Below, one piece after another: positions 10,641 to 20,873 of a stretch of 64,000 nt of DNA. The stretch is from Phytophthora colocasiae. Lineage: Eukaryota > Oomycota > Peronosporomycetes > Peronosporales > Peronosporaceae. The stretch is from assembly GCA_018806915.1 (NCBI GenBank), contig JAGKQI010000086.1, positions 310,001 through 374,000 of the forward strand, given 5' to 3'. The translations under genes and the position numbers were made by a program. The notes beneath the pieces were generated by a model, which was given only the letters and a program-made list of their open reading frames with translations, searched no databases and was not told the DNA's origin. Every line of letters begins with the position of its first letter. The first letter of the stretch is position 1.

Positions 10641-12900
10641 AAAGCGCCGAAAGCCCTTCTAGTGCAACTCGAACGTCTTCCGAAGTGGCATCAACAGCTA
10701 ACGGTGGCGTAGATTCACCACCTACGCTTAGCATCACGGAGCCACCTATATCCACGGGTGATCCACTGTAGATAAACACACGCTGGGATTCCTGCTGTGG
10801 TTTCACGTTCACCGTCCTGACAGAAGCCGAGTCCATGCTATTACCATCCACGCTTCCTTTCACCGTCTCGGTCACACTCAGAGACAACTGTGACATGTAG
10901 TCAGGTGAACTGTCTGCGTTGCCGTAGCTGGCTTCTGCGATCTCAATGAGAGGCACGTCTCCGATCGAGTCACTGAAGGTAACGACCCACTCGTAGCCGT
11001 AACCTGAAAAGATCCCAACACTGTTACGACTCACGCTTGCGATCGCACCAGGAAGATTCAACGCCTTAGTGAGTGCTGTGCTCAAATCGTCACTTGATAC
11101 CTTGGCCAGCACCGTCGTGGTCCCAGTCAGGTCTCCAACGCGAAGCTTCATCACCAGACGGCGGTGAGATAAGTCACCTAGAGAACTGTCCGCCTTAATC
11201 AACTGCTGCTCAGCGATTCCCCGTCGTGCTGTGATCTGCACTGTGTAGTTCAAGATCGGATTACGCCCTGTGCTCAGCGGTTGTGTCCATGATACCAGCA
11301 ATTCGGTCGAGGATCGCGGCTCTACATTTACATCTCGAGGCGAATCAGGTACGTCCTGCACTACGAAACGAGCAGGTGTGGATGCCTGCGTCTCCCCGTA
11401 TATGTTACCGACACCGTTCCAAGCAGACGCCCGTGCATGGTAACCAACGCCAAGTGGTAGGCCTAGTACATCGGACTTTGCCATTCCGTCGCTGCTAATA
11501 ACCAGGTCGGCCTTGTTCACAACTGCAACATCATAGAACTTTCGATTCATCACAGGAAGCCCACCACCAACTGCGCGTAGCGTAGTGCATGAAGTTGAAG
11601 CAGAAGGCAAAGATTTAGTGAGATCCGTGCCGATGCAGTCCACAAGCGGATGATTCGGCCCTAGACGTGATTTGTACACGATCGTGTAAACAAAACCCGT
11701 GGGCGTGGCGCCCTGTAGCTTGTAGACGTCGATATCGCCGACCAGCTCGTCTGAGTCCGTGAGCTGGGTAAGTGCTACCTTCATGGCTGCTGCACTGACA
11801 TTTGCTGGTAGTGATGTGGTCTGCTGCTGGTTGTAGCTGAGCTTGAAGAAGCCGCCTATCGTCCCTGAGGTTGCTGTAACCTTGACCACATGTTGTTCAA
11901 ACCCGTTGAAGATGAGTGTTGCAGTCGCTAGTTTAGCTCCTGTGCCTGTCAATGTCGTGGTTGCAGACTGGGAGGTGCTAAATGCAGCTAGAAGCTGTGA
12001 GCTGTCGGTGGAAACCTTTAGCAGTGAGATATCTCCGTACACAGCGCCTCCAGTTGACGTATCCGCTCGGAACGGAGCTGTCAAGAAGGTCACAAACCAC
12101 GCAAAGCCGTATCCAGCAGCCACACGCCGAACAGTGACTTTACCCACGGTGGGCAGCGCCTCTAGTGCGTCAGTTAAAGCATTCGACGAAATATCCCACG
12201 GCAAACTAGACGTCACGGAGTCCAGGAAAGCCAAACGGAACGAATCACGCACGTCGTACGCAGCCGCTGACAGCAGAAGAAGCTGCGTTGTGTACTTTGC
12301 GTAGAAGACCTGGTTAATTAAGCTGGCCGAGATCACCGCAGCCGTGTCTCCTTTAGAGACTGCCGTCTCTAAAGTGATCCCAGACTGCCGTATGGGATCA
12401 CAGCGTCTAGGTCCATAGCTTCCCACTCGATCTTGTACTGCGTGACATCAGCGCCACCGTCGTCGAAGCTGCCACTCGAAGTGTTAAAGGATATAGTCAA
12501 CCCTCGATCTGTTGTAGATTTCGCTGGTGAAAGCAGAACGGCAACAGGAGGCTCTGGAAGTGTCATCGGCACGCCAAATCCTGGCATCACCGGGTAACCT
12601 GCTTCAGTCGAGTAGCCAAACGAGTTGTAGGCGTACACGCGCACATAGTACGGCGTGCCACGCTCGAGTGACCCGACGACAGCTTCGCACGGCGTCAAAA
12701 GACAGTGCCAGGGTTCATCACAGGTTTGCGCTCGTATCCTAGAGAGCTACCTCTTGAGCTCTCTCCATTGGCATCGGCTCCAGAGTCGAACGAACGCTTC
12801 AGGTCCCATTCCACGCGGTAGTGTGTGATTACATCACCACCGTCAGCAGTTCCGAGAAGATGTTCCTCAGCGTGCTCATACTGGGCGGGGATAGATGCCG
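10639..12900 (-). pseudogene. Fibronectin type III repeat protein, fragment
   Basis: Minus-strand coding sequence in three frames: 12900-12712 (VITHYRVEWDLKRSF), 12698-12369 (GTPYYVRVYAYNSFGYS) and 12426-10639. It has typical fibronectin III strands (VPDSPRDVNVEPRSSTELLVSW). It also has at least two copies of a second module ending GYGFAWFVTF or GYGYEWVVTF, preceded by LTDALEALP-like or LTKALNLP-like helices; a third such helix starts at the 3' break. A TGA with a frame change near 12711 and another frame change between 12426 and 12369 break it. Both ends are missing: the 5' side meets the repeat at 12946 and the 3' side meets the P-loop fragment. It was probably a large extracellular adhesion-type protein. 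Confidence 0.6.
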
Positions 12901-12945
12901 AGGAATGATTTGTTCCTAAAGTTTTTGTAATAGATAGTCTAAAAG

Positions 12946-13921
12946 TATTGATTATTTTCGTGATTTTGGGCGGCTACTCCGAATTAACACAAGGTTTTTT
13001 CGCCAAGTCCATTGACAGACCTCACTATTAGAAGCTTATCTCAACTCTGATTGGATACTACTGACCAATAAGCAAAAAGTAAGCGAAAGCAGGTGGTGAC
13101 ACTCCAGACCGATGGGAACATTGATTTCTCTACCCCCATAGCATACAAATTTCTATATAAAACTTATCCCAGCAAAGCTGGGATAACAGCGGTCGCCGGT
13201 GGGTTAACAATGTACCCCAGAGCAACACCATGTTGCTCTGTCGGCGATAGCGTACGAAGCATCGTCGCTACCGCCGCTTCTCCAATGACTTGCGAAAGTC
13301 TTTGGAGAGCTTCCCACTCTGGGTCCGACAGGTGGGCACAGTCCGTGCGCGTCACGGACATGTGTGGGGTCCCAGTGGATCCCTGATCCATTGGGGAGTT
13401 CTCGACCCCGCGTTCGTATGACTCCATACGAACGAACTGCAGTCGGTCGTGGGACGGACTACAAAGTGCTACCAGGTGTAATGGGTCTACCTAGACCTAT
13501 TAGATGGCGTACACGTGCGCTTACGTATATGAGGAAGCGTGCGATTAGAATAGACTTAATTTAAATATACTTATTTAAATAAGTATAATTAAATCAAATA
13601 AAACTAAATTAAACTGCAAAATACCGTAAAATGAGAACTGTTATTGAATTTGACATAAGCCAATTATGGACCTCCTAAAACTGTTTGTTATCTATTTCTA
13701 AAGGGTCTGCCAACGTGTGGTTGGCAGAAATTCTGCTCAGTGATTGGTAGAAATCCGTTACTTTCTAAATGCAAACGAACCACCCAATAATGTGGTTCGC
13801 CCATGTATCCATTGGTGTGTACAGCACACCAAGGTCTGAGGCCCATTTCCAACCTCTAACAGTTATCCTAACTGTTAGAGTTACAAGTGGTACTACCACT
13901 TGTACGTGTAACCCCGTTACA
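12946..13921 (-). repeat. Hairpin-array unit, candidate solo LTR
   Basis: Read on the minus strand this unit begins TGTAACGGGGTTACACG, the same start as the e5 LTRs, and ends in CA. It is flanked by gtat on both sides (12942-12945, 13922-13925), so it may be a solo LTR of a related, longer family. The e5-type LTRs have 5-bp duplications, so this boundary is tentative. From 13164 to 13921 it is a chain of a dozen or more short hairpins with 7-13 bp arms. No gene is supported inside. Confidence 0.45.
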
Positions 13922-14005
13922 GTATTCCTTGAACCATCATCGTCACACAGGACGGCAACGGGACGAGGTCTCTCAGAGATACATTCTTCTGAGAGACTTT
14001 CTGCC

Positions 14006-14418
14006 TGTAACGGGGTTACACGGCGCTGCGCGCCTTGGCTACGGTTGGTGTGCTATACACCATCCAGGTCACAAGTCACAGATCTGTGTACTACACATAG
14101 TGTTTCTCACACGTCACATATGTAGCCAGTTGCTGGCAGTTAGCTCAGAGCCACACATTGCATTTTGATTAGGATTTAGTATGCTAGATACTAAATCCGT
14201 TACATTTAGGATTAGGGCAATAAAGTCAATAAAAATCAGTTTGCATTTTACATAATTAGTGTTAGTTCCTTTATTATAGGAACACTGATTGTGAGAGTCC
14301 CGTATGTAGTGGACTACTTGGTTCTTGTATAGAACCAAAGGCTAGCGCCTTGCAAGCAGGACTCTACGAGTCGACTAAACTTCCTCTGTGCCGTGCACAC
14401 CTACGCAGCCCCGCTGCA
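14006..14418 (+). mobile_element. Solo LTR of the e5 family
   Basis: A 413-bp unit, TGTAACGGGG..GCTGCA, closely similar to the two e5 LTRs and flanked by the 5-bp duplication ctgcc (14001-14005 and 14419-14423). The flanking sequence is a continuous e1-type LTR once this unit is removed. It carries two AATAAA motifs and a hairpin series, including arms GGATTTAGTAT / ATACTAAATCC. It was probably left by recombination between two LTRs. Confidence 0.9.
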
Positions 14419-14550
14419 CTGCCAACCTTTAGGCACTCATCGTCGGGGAAAGTCCGACGATCAGACTAAGTGTTGTTGTCTCTCGGAGTTTGTGCACTTT
14501 TCCGAGGAACACTTCTGATCTATTGGGCCCCTTTGCAGTACAGGTGAAGG

Positions 14551-14552
<2 letters not shown>

Positions 14553-14607
<55 letters not shown>
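14553..14607. repeat. TA microsatellite
   Basis: A run of about 27 TA units inside the e1-type LTR. The e1 copy has only a few at the matching place (near 6210), so this tract expanded after the copies separated. Confidence 0.95.
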
Positions 14608-14609
<2 letters not shown>

Positions 14610-14859
14610 TCCACAGATCCATCATTGTCGCACGGGACATAACCTCGTCCCACATCTCCCTTTCTCCCACAATCCAGTGTATATCCAATCACATCACAGC
14701 GTAACGTCCATATCCACTCGAAAAATCGTAATTAGCAACGTGTCACTACTGCTCGTGTGGCCATACGCGTAGCAACACGACGTTGTACCTCTCAGCATTT
14801 CCGGCATCATAGGGTGAATCGCCTTCAGATGAAAGTGCGTAGGAATACTACAGCAGTAG

Positions 14860-15150
14860 TGTGGTGAAGCGCGAATAAGAAATCCGAGAAAAGGCAACGT
14901 CAGGCCCAGAAAGAGTCGGATCAAGCGACAGGGGCCTCTGGCGAAGCAAGATGTCAGTTGATGACCCCAGATTGCGCGAACGATGGCTGACGAATGGATC
15001 CAGATCGATGTTCGTCTCGATCTCAAGGTGAACACTACACGCAGCAAGATCACGGATCATCGGGGGACCCCCTCCGTTAGACGGTGTCTGGGCGCAAGTG
15101 GCGATCGCGATCGGCCTCAACCGGATTTTGGCCAGATCCGCTCCACCACA
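14860..15150 (+). repeat. 5' LTR of e3, internally deleted
   Basis: 291 bp, starting TGTGGTGAAGCGCG and ending CACCACA. Its first ~165 bases match 26147-26310 and its last ~105 match 48593-48698, but the ~1 kb between is missing. A ~20-bp filler lies at the joint. The full 3' LTR, minus e5, is about 1325 bp. Confidence 0.85.
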
Positions 15151-17478
15151 ATGGTGCGCGTGCCCGGATCTTCTGGTGACTTCGGATATCACCGTGAGTC
15201 CCAAGAAGATGTCAAGATTAAAGAAGAACAAGGGGAAGAAGTGCCTACGAAGGTTGGATCAACGGAGGCACTGCTTAAAACGGAAAGATCCACAGATCAG
15301 CAGAGTTCTGGGAGGATCTCTACTGACAGACACGAGGCAGACCTGGATCGCAATCCAGATCTCGAAGAAAAACCTCGAATTCCTCCCAAGGCCCCGTCGA
15401 GGGCCATTGCGGATCTCGATGAGAATCGAGATCCGCACACGAGCGATAAGGAATCAGCAAAGCTGAAACCTAATCTGCTCACCAAGTCCACTGGTGCCTC
15501 AAGATCGACCAAGAAAAAGAAGATCAAGAGCACCCGGACGAAATTGAAAGCTCCAGACTCAGAGCCAGAAGATGTGATCAACCCAGGATCGACGATCACC
15601 AAGGACGCGATCGAGCAGGCCTACTACAGGAAGATGCTAAGCGAGACCTTGCTTAACGATCCCGTTCTTACGATCATACAAGTCCGCCAGATCAGTAACC
15701 TCACCGGCCCGGTGTCGAAGCCCCGGACTAGCTCGGACCGCCTGAACGCGGTGAAGATTCTACTTGATCTGCTCCAAGAGGCTGGTTTAGTGGCTGGAGA
15801 GTTCGACCCAAACTCTCTATTTGACCTGGAACTGGAAGCGATTCAATCTGCGACCCATGATCTATTCGACTCTCTCAAAGTCTTGGTCGGCGAACGCCCA
15901 CTGACGCCCGATCCAGGCTATCAGACTGGATCGTCATGCTACGCGTCAGCGACCTCGGAACCAGATTCCGACAGCCCGAGAAGGCTGCAACGCATGTCGC
16001 TGGGCCCCTCCGGTGCTAAATTCCTGAAATCGCGTTTGAAGAAACAAGATACACGATCGGTGGGCACGAAACTGGAGGCTAAGACACCTGATCAGCAAGA
16101 AAATCGCCGGATCCGGACAGACCAGACCGCGCCAACGACTAATTCCACTGGATCGAGCAACAAGTTGGACGACTACTTTCAAATGGCGATGGATCGTTTC
16201 TTAAAAGAACGGAATCTCGCGACACCCCGATCGCCGATCAAAGGGGAGTTGGATGTTGAAATGGAGTCCGTTACGGCCTCGGATCCGGATGCATGGGAAT
16301 ACGATCCGGACGATCTGGGCATACCAAGTTCCGGTGGACAGATGTCGAGCCGAGCCACGATCGCATCCGCGGCGATCGGTCAAGGAGGATCGTCGATGAT
16401 CCAGCGGGTCCGGATCTCAGCGATCTCGGATCTGAAAGATTTTGCGGGTAAATATCTGGACGAAGATCGCGCTCGGGCCTGGATCAGTAAGGTCAAGTCA
16501 GCGTTCCAGCGCGATCAGGCTACGGAAGAAGAGAAATGCCTCACGTTTGCAGATCTGATGGTGGGACCGGCAAAGAACTGGTACAGGCAGCTCAGTCGAA
16601 CGACGAAAACCAAGTGGGCGGATCTGTTGGACAGTTTCCAGACCCAATATTGTGGGTTGGGTATGTCGGTCGCGTGGCAATACTATCACGCTCGCAAGCG
16701 ATCAGAAGAAACTCCTCTCGATTATCTCTACCGGCTCAACGTGGCGGCTCTACGCGCCAAACTGAAGATCAAGGATGGGAGCCCTAAGGCCCGCCGGGAA
16801 CATGTAGACCACTACATCGAGACGTTGGGGGATCCGGAGTTAGCTGATCGGCTGACCCTACTCCGGCTGAGCGACGTCGATGAACTGAAGGAAGTACTCC
16901 GTGCCCGGGAACGGGTGAAAAGCAGACAGCGTAAATCTGCGTTCGGATCGAAGTACAGACAAAAGGCACCGGCCGGCGCCCCGGCAGCACCCACCCGAGC
17001 GGTGGTGCGGGCGATCCAAACCCAAGATCCGAGCTCGGAGTCGGAAGAGATATCCGGATCAGACGGATCCGATTCTGAGGGCGATCTCCGGAGGATATAT
17101 CTTGCCGCGTCAGAAGACAAGCCGATCGGTACTGGGGGCGCTCCCCACCAACAGGATCAGCCGCGATCGCACACGAACTCGCAAGATCGAGGCCGGATCA
17201 CGGATCACAGAGGATCAGATCACGATCGAGGTCGCTGTTCGCATTGTGGATCGCGGAAGCACACGGATCTGGACTGCTGGAGACGTTTAACCTGTGACAA
17301 ATGCGGAAAGAGGGGCCACCCAACGGATCGCTGTCTATATACATGCCGTGGTTGTGGGGAGATCCATGAAGCTGGAGAATGCCCCATGGAAGAATTCTAC
17401 AACCAGATCCGCAAGTGGTACGACCCGACCCGACATGCCGGATTGTTCCCCGAGAAGGTGGAAAAGATGTTAAACTAG
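15151..17478 (+). CDS. e3 Gag polyprotein
   Basis: Capsid and nucleocapsid precursor of about 775 residues that would package element RNA in cytoplasmic particles. The start is the ATG at 15151, immediately after the LTR; the e4 copy begins at the same codon and with the same residues (MVRVPGS). A long charged N-terminal region is followed by a retrotransposon-gag core (DEDRARAWISKVKSAF, GPAKNWYRQLSRTTKTKW) and three zinc knuckles near the end: CSHCGSRKHTDLDC, CDKCGKRGHPTDRC and CRGCGEIHEAGEC. The frame is intact and ends in TAG right after a GTTAAAC slip site. GATC is very frequent in this gene. Confidence 0.85.
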   Translation: MVRVPGSSGDFGYHRESQEDVKIKEEQGEEVPTKVGSTEALLKTERSTDQQSSGRISTDRHEADLDRNPDLEEKPRIPPKAPSRAIADLDENRDPHTSDKESAKLKPNLLTKSTGASRSTKKKKIKSTRTKLKAPDSEPEDVINPGSTITKDAIEQAYYRKMLSETLLNDPVLTIIQVRQISNLTGPVSKPRTSSDRLNAVKILLDLLQEAGLVAGEFDPNSLFDLELEAIQSATHDLFDSLKVLVGERPLTPDPGYQTGSSCYASATSEPDSDSPRRLQRMSLGPSGAKFLKSRLKKQDTRSVGTKLEAKTPDQQENRRIRTDQTAPTTNSTGSSNKLDDYFQMAMDRFLKERNLATPRSPIKGELDVEMESVTASDPDAWEYDPDDLGIPSSGGQMSSRATIASAAIGQGGSSMIQRVRISAISDLKDFAGKYLDEDRARAWISKVKSAFQRDQATEEEKCLTFADLMVGPAKNWYRQLSRTTKTKWADLLDSFQTQYCGLGMSVAWQYYHARKRSEETPLDYLYRLNVAALRAKLKIKDGSPKARREHVDHYIETLGDPELADRLTLLRLSDVDELKEVLRARERVKSRQRKSAFGSKYRQKAPAGAPAAPTRAVVRAIQTQDPSSESEEISGSDGSDSEGDLRRIYLAASEDKPIGTGGAPHQQDQPRSHTNSQDRGRITDHRGSDHDRGRCSHCGSRKHTDLDCWRRLTCDKCGKRGHPTDRCLYTCRGCGEIHEAGECPMEEFYNQIRKWYDPTRHAGLFPEKVEKMLN
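15152..15167 (+). other. Candidate primer binding site of e3
   Basis: TGGTGCGCGTGCCCGG begins one base inside the LTR edge, overlaps the gag ATG, and is conserved exactly in e4. A tRNA ending CCGGGCACGCGCACCA would pair with it. The identity of that tRNA cannot be checked here. Confidence 0.5.
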
Positions 17479-17516
17479 GACGCTCGCCGGTTTGGAAACC
17501 GGTACGAGCCGAGCGT
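17469..17516 (+). promoter_or_regulatory. gag-pol -1 ribosomal frameshift signal (e3)
   Basis: Slip heptamer GTTAAAC (17469-17475) sits in the Gag frame as G TTA AAC, directly before the Gag TAG. A -1 slip gives AAA CTA GGA, which is the open pol frame. A stem follows: ACGCTCG (17480-17486) pairs with CGAGCGT (17510-17516), enclosing a perfect CCGGTTT / AAACCGG hairpin (17487-17502). e4 has the same heptamer and an 8-bp outer stem. GTTAAAC is known to work as a slip site in some RNA viruses. Confidence 0.7.
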
Positions 17517-18250
17517 TCTGAGTACTGCATCTATGCATATGTGAACAAGAAATCGAGAGATCAAGATAGGGAGAATTCGGATCTGCGCGGTAATACATGT
17601 AAGTTGCATTCGTATACTGCTAAGATCGCGAGTCTTCCCCGGATCGATGAGTTCTCTCGATCTGGTGCGGAAGTGGCTCTGGATCTCAAGGAAGGAGAGT
17701 CCAGGGGGTATTGGAAATACCACGCACCCGGAAAATGGTTCCGCCAAGCCAAGATCTCAGGCAAGATCAATCACGAAAGAGCGATCTTGCTCCTGGACAC
17801 TGGCGCCGAGGTATCCATCTTGGATACCACCTTTGCTCGTAAGGTTGGGTGCCACTTTGACACTAGTCAGAGACAGGAGTGTGTTGGGATCGGTGATAAT
17901 GTGTACACCACCGAGGGAAGAACGAGGATCAAGATCACGCTTGCGGGATACTTGGTCTACTTTTTCGATATTTGGATCGGGGATCTATCCGGGCAAGATG
18001 CGATCCTGGGTATGGATTTCATGATCCCGGCTGGAGTCCGGATGGATCTTGCGAAGGGATCGATGTGCTTACCTAATGAAGTGGGGATCCCACTTAGTGG
18101 CCGCAAGAGATTATACGGGGAGAAGGTAAGATCGGTAAAATTGGAGGAGGATCTACATATCCCAGTTGGGGGATCCGAAGAGGCCGCATCGAGAGTGAAA
18201 TTATCGGCGACAGAGAAATTGTGGGTGACCAGAGGCGACCAATGGACCTA
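17475..18250 (+). pseudogene. e3 pol, protease region
   Basis: First part of Pol after the frameshift site. An aspartic protease is visible at LLLDTGAEVSILD (about 17788-17826), followed by the conserved IKITLAGYLVYFFDIW and DAILGMDFMIPAG flap and core strands. It would cleave Gag-Pol. The frame is lost at about 18247: compared with e4, two bases are missing (or one gained), and the true continuation lies in the frame that starts at 18253. Confidence 0.75.
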
Positions 18251-18252
18251 CC

Positions 18253-20873
18253 GTGGTAAATGGACCCGGCCGAACTCGGTACTTAGTGATCACGAATTTG
18301 AGCGAGAAGATTTTACGACTGGATCACAGATTACATGTCGGAATGGTACTTGATCAAGAAAAAGTGCCTCGATACCCCGGGTTTGTGTCGATCGGATCCC
18401 GGTGCTACATGGAGTGGCAGAACCTAGCTCTAGAGGCGACTGTGGACGCAAGACCAGAACCTCAGGAATCCGTAGAGATCCCCTTACCGTCGGTCGAACG
18501 GCTGACCTACGTTACGCCGCGATCCATACTCCGCCGAGGTGGGACGACCAAGACCGATCCTGATCCTGCGCCAATATCGACATTGGAACCTCGATCACCA
18601 ACCGATGCGGCTGAAGTCAAGGTCGCATTCATCGACCCCCAACCGGATCCCATGGATACCCCACCGATTACGATCAGTTCCGACAAGACCCCGAGTGGCG
18701 AAACTGGGGGCGGTGAGACTGAGACGAATGAGAGCTTGCCAGATCAGGCCCCAGATCGAACAGATCGGACATGCGAAGAAGAGATCGAGGTAAAAACAGA
18801 AAATCCAGATTTTCAAATCGAGATCAAACATGTATCCGACGCTGACGCCGTCTCCACGGCCAAGGACACCCCGATCCTGACAGCCAAGGACCATAGACTT
18901 CGTGATCAATCAACGGATGAACTGGATACGACATCTCCTAAAGGGATCGAGAACGCCGATCAGACCCACTTACACGAAAGTGGCGATTTTTCGGCCGAAG
19001 ATCTAGCCGATAATCTCGCAGTAGTACCAGAGATCCAGATCTCCACCACTGAAGAAGTCAGGATCGAAGATCTGCAAGTAGGGAATCTGGGATCGGCTAC
19101 CCCGGAGGAGATCGAGAAACTTCGACAGATTATCTGGAAGAAGCGACATCTCCTGATCGGGAAAGGAAACGCACTTCCTCCAGCGGCCAAGGGTGTTATA
19201 TGCGATATCGACGTGGGTGATGCAAAGCCGATTGCACAACGAGTCCGAAAGGTGGCGCCACAGTTCCGTGAGAAAGTATCGGATCTTATCAAAGGACTCC
19301 TAGCTGCCAAGATCATCCGGCCATCGACCTCGCCATGGGCATCTCCGATCGTGGTGATCATCAAGAAGAACGGTGTAGACATCCGACTATGTATCGATTA
19401 TCGGCTGGTGAACGGTCTCACAAGGTTGATGATCTACCCGATGCCTCTGATCAATGACCTGTTAGAAGATCTTGACAAGGTTCTGTGGTATTGTTCATTA
19501 GACATGGCGAGTGGATTCTGGGTCGTATCAATGACCGATCGAGCTCGCGCGATCTCAGCTTTCATCACTCCATTTGGCCTTTTCGAGTGGAATCGCATGC
19601 CGTTCGGGCTGAAGAACGCCCCTCAGATCTATCAACGTCTTGTGGACAACGCCCTATATGGCTTTTTGAAGATCTTCCCGTCAGGGGACACGGAAGACTC
19701 TGCAGATGTGTTTGAATCAGGAATCCCGGAGGATCCTGGTCGCCCGTCGGTTCTAGGACGGAGATCATACATCGACGATATCTTGATCACGGCTGGATCA
19801 TGGGATCAAATGTGCGATCTGGTGGAAGACCTATTGGAGGCCTGTGATAAGTGGAATCTCTCGATCAGTGTGGCAAAGAGCTTCTGGGGCATGGATAAGG
19901 TGGAATACCTCGGACACAAAGTGTCGATCGATGGATTGGAGGCAAACCCGAAAGACCTGAAGTCTCTGACGGATCTACCATTCCCTGGATCACTCCGATC
20001 CATGCAATCGTTCCTTGGAAGTTTGAATTACTATAGTCGGTTCATCGAAGATTACGCGATCTATGCATCGGTCCTGTATGAACTACGTGAGGTGGAGTTC
20101 GCAGAACTGAAGAAGCGACCAGATCTACGAAAGATCATGGATAGCACGGACCCGATCACTCGAGATCCCGTTGCGCTTAAGTTGAATCAGGGTGGGTCAC
20201 CAGACACCTCGACTCAAAAGGGGGATAGTACACCGGATCCCGACTTGGGGGCGATGCCCCCCCCCCCTGTTCAAGCGAGATCGAAGCCAATCTGGCCAAA
20301 AAAGCTGGCGACGAGAGGTGGGGTAGAGCATATAGAGCGTTTACAGCCTTGAAAGCCAAGATCGCGTCGACTCCGATCCTCCGTCACTTCGACATGACGA
20401 AGTTACCCGTGGTGATCGTGTATGCTAGTGACTGGGCGATTTCCGCCGCACTAATGCAGGAACACGACCAGATCTACCACCCGGTCGCGTTCGCCAGCAG
20501 AACTTTGAAGACGAACGAGCTGAACTATAATGTTGCCGAAAAGGAGGTGTTGGCTCTACTTCGGATCTTGGATCTACGCTACACCCTGTTGGTGGGGCGT
20601 CGGATCAAGGTCCTAACCCGACACTCCACGCTTGCCTGGCTGTTCAAGTCTGCCGGCCTCCAAGGACGTCTGGGACAATGGTCTGCTCTTCTGTCCCCAT
20701 GGACACTCGAGATCACGAAGTGCACGAAGGGAGAGGATGAGATACTGGGGGCGATCGCAGCTAATATAACGCCTAGATCGGAGATCGACGAAGCCCTGAT
20801 CGCGATCGCGCCACGGAAGGAGCCAAAACGTAGGATCCAGATGCCGATCCCCACCGTAGGCCCAGATGAGTAG
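18253..20873 (+). pseudogene. e3 pol, reverse transcriptase and RNase H
   Basis: A variable acidic linker leads into reverse transcriptase: SPWASPIVVIIKKNGVDIRL, SLDMASGFW, FGLFEWNRMPFGLKNAPQ and the catalytic YIDD near 19768. About 30 residues are inserted before YIDD. An 11-C run (20257-20267) shifts the frame; the RNase H that follows (ALKAKIASTPILRHF, VIVYASDWAISAAL, EKEVLALLRI) is in the other frame. A TAG at 20871-20873 stands where e4 has Glu, so the second RNase H and integrase are cut off. The enzyme would copy element RNA into DNA. Confidence 0.85.

Larger units (their letters stand above)
13922..14745 (-). repeat. e1-type LTR fragment, reversed
   Basis: Reverse complement of e1 bases 6065-6432: it starts TGACACG at 14745 and reads leftward. 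It is interrupted by a solo LTR at 14006-14418 and expanded by a TA microsatellite. The match stops at 13922, where the hairpin-array unit begins. Confidence 0.7.

Noticed and set aside
10640..10771. C-terminal third of the P-loop frame
   Set aside because: It is antisense to the fibronectin-type gene and low in complexity.
13164..13921. CRISPR-like array
   Set aside because: The hairpins all differ and no spacer or constant repeat exists; the genome is eukaryotic.
14746..14859. A gene or LTR start next to e3
   Set aside because: Only short unsupported frames; it is simply flank of the e3 insertion.
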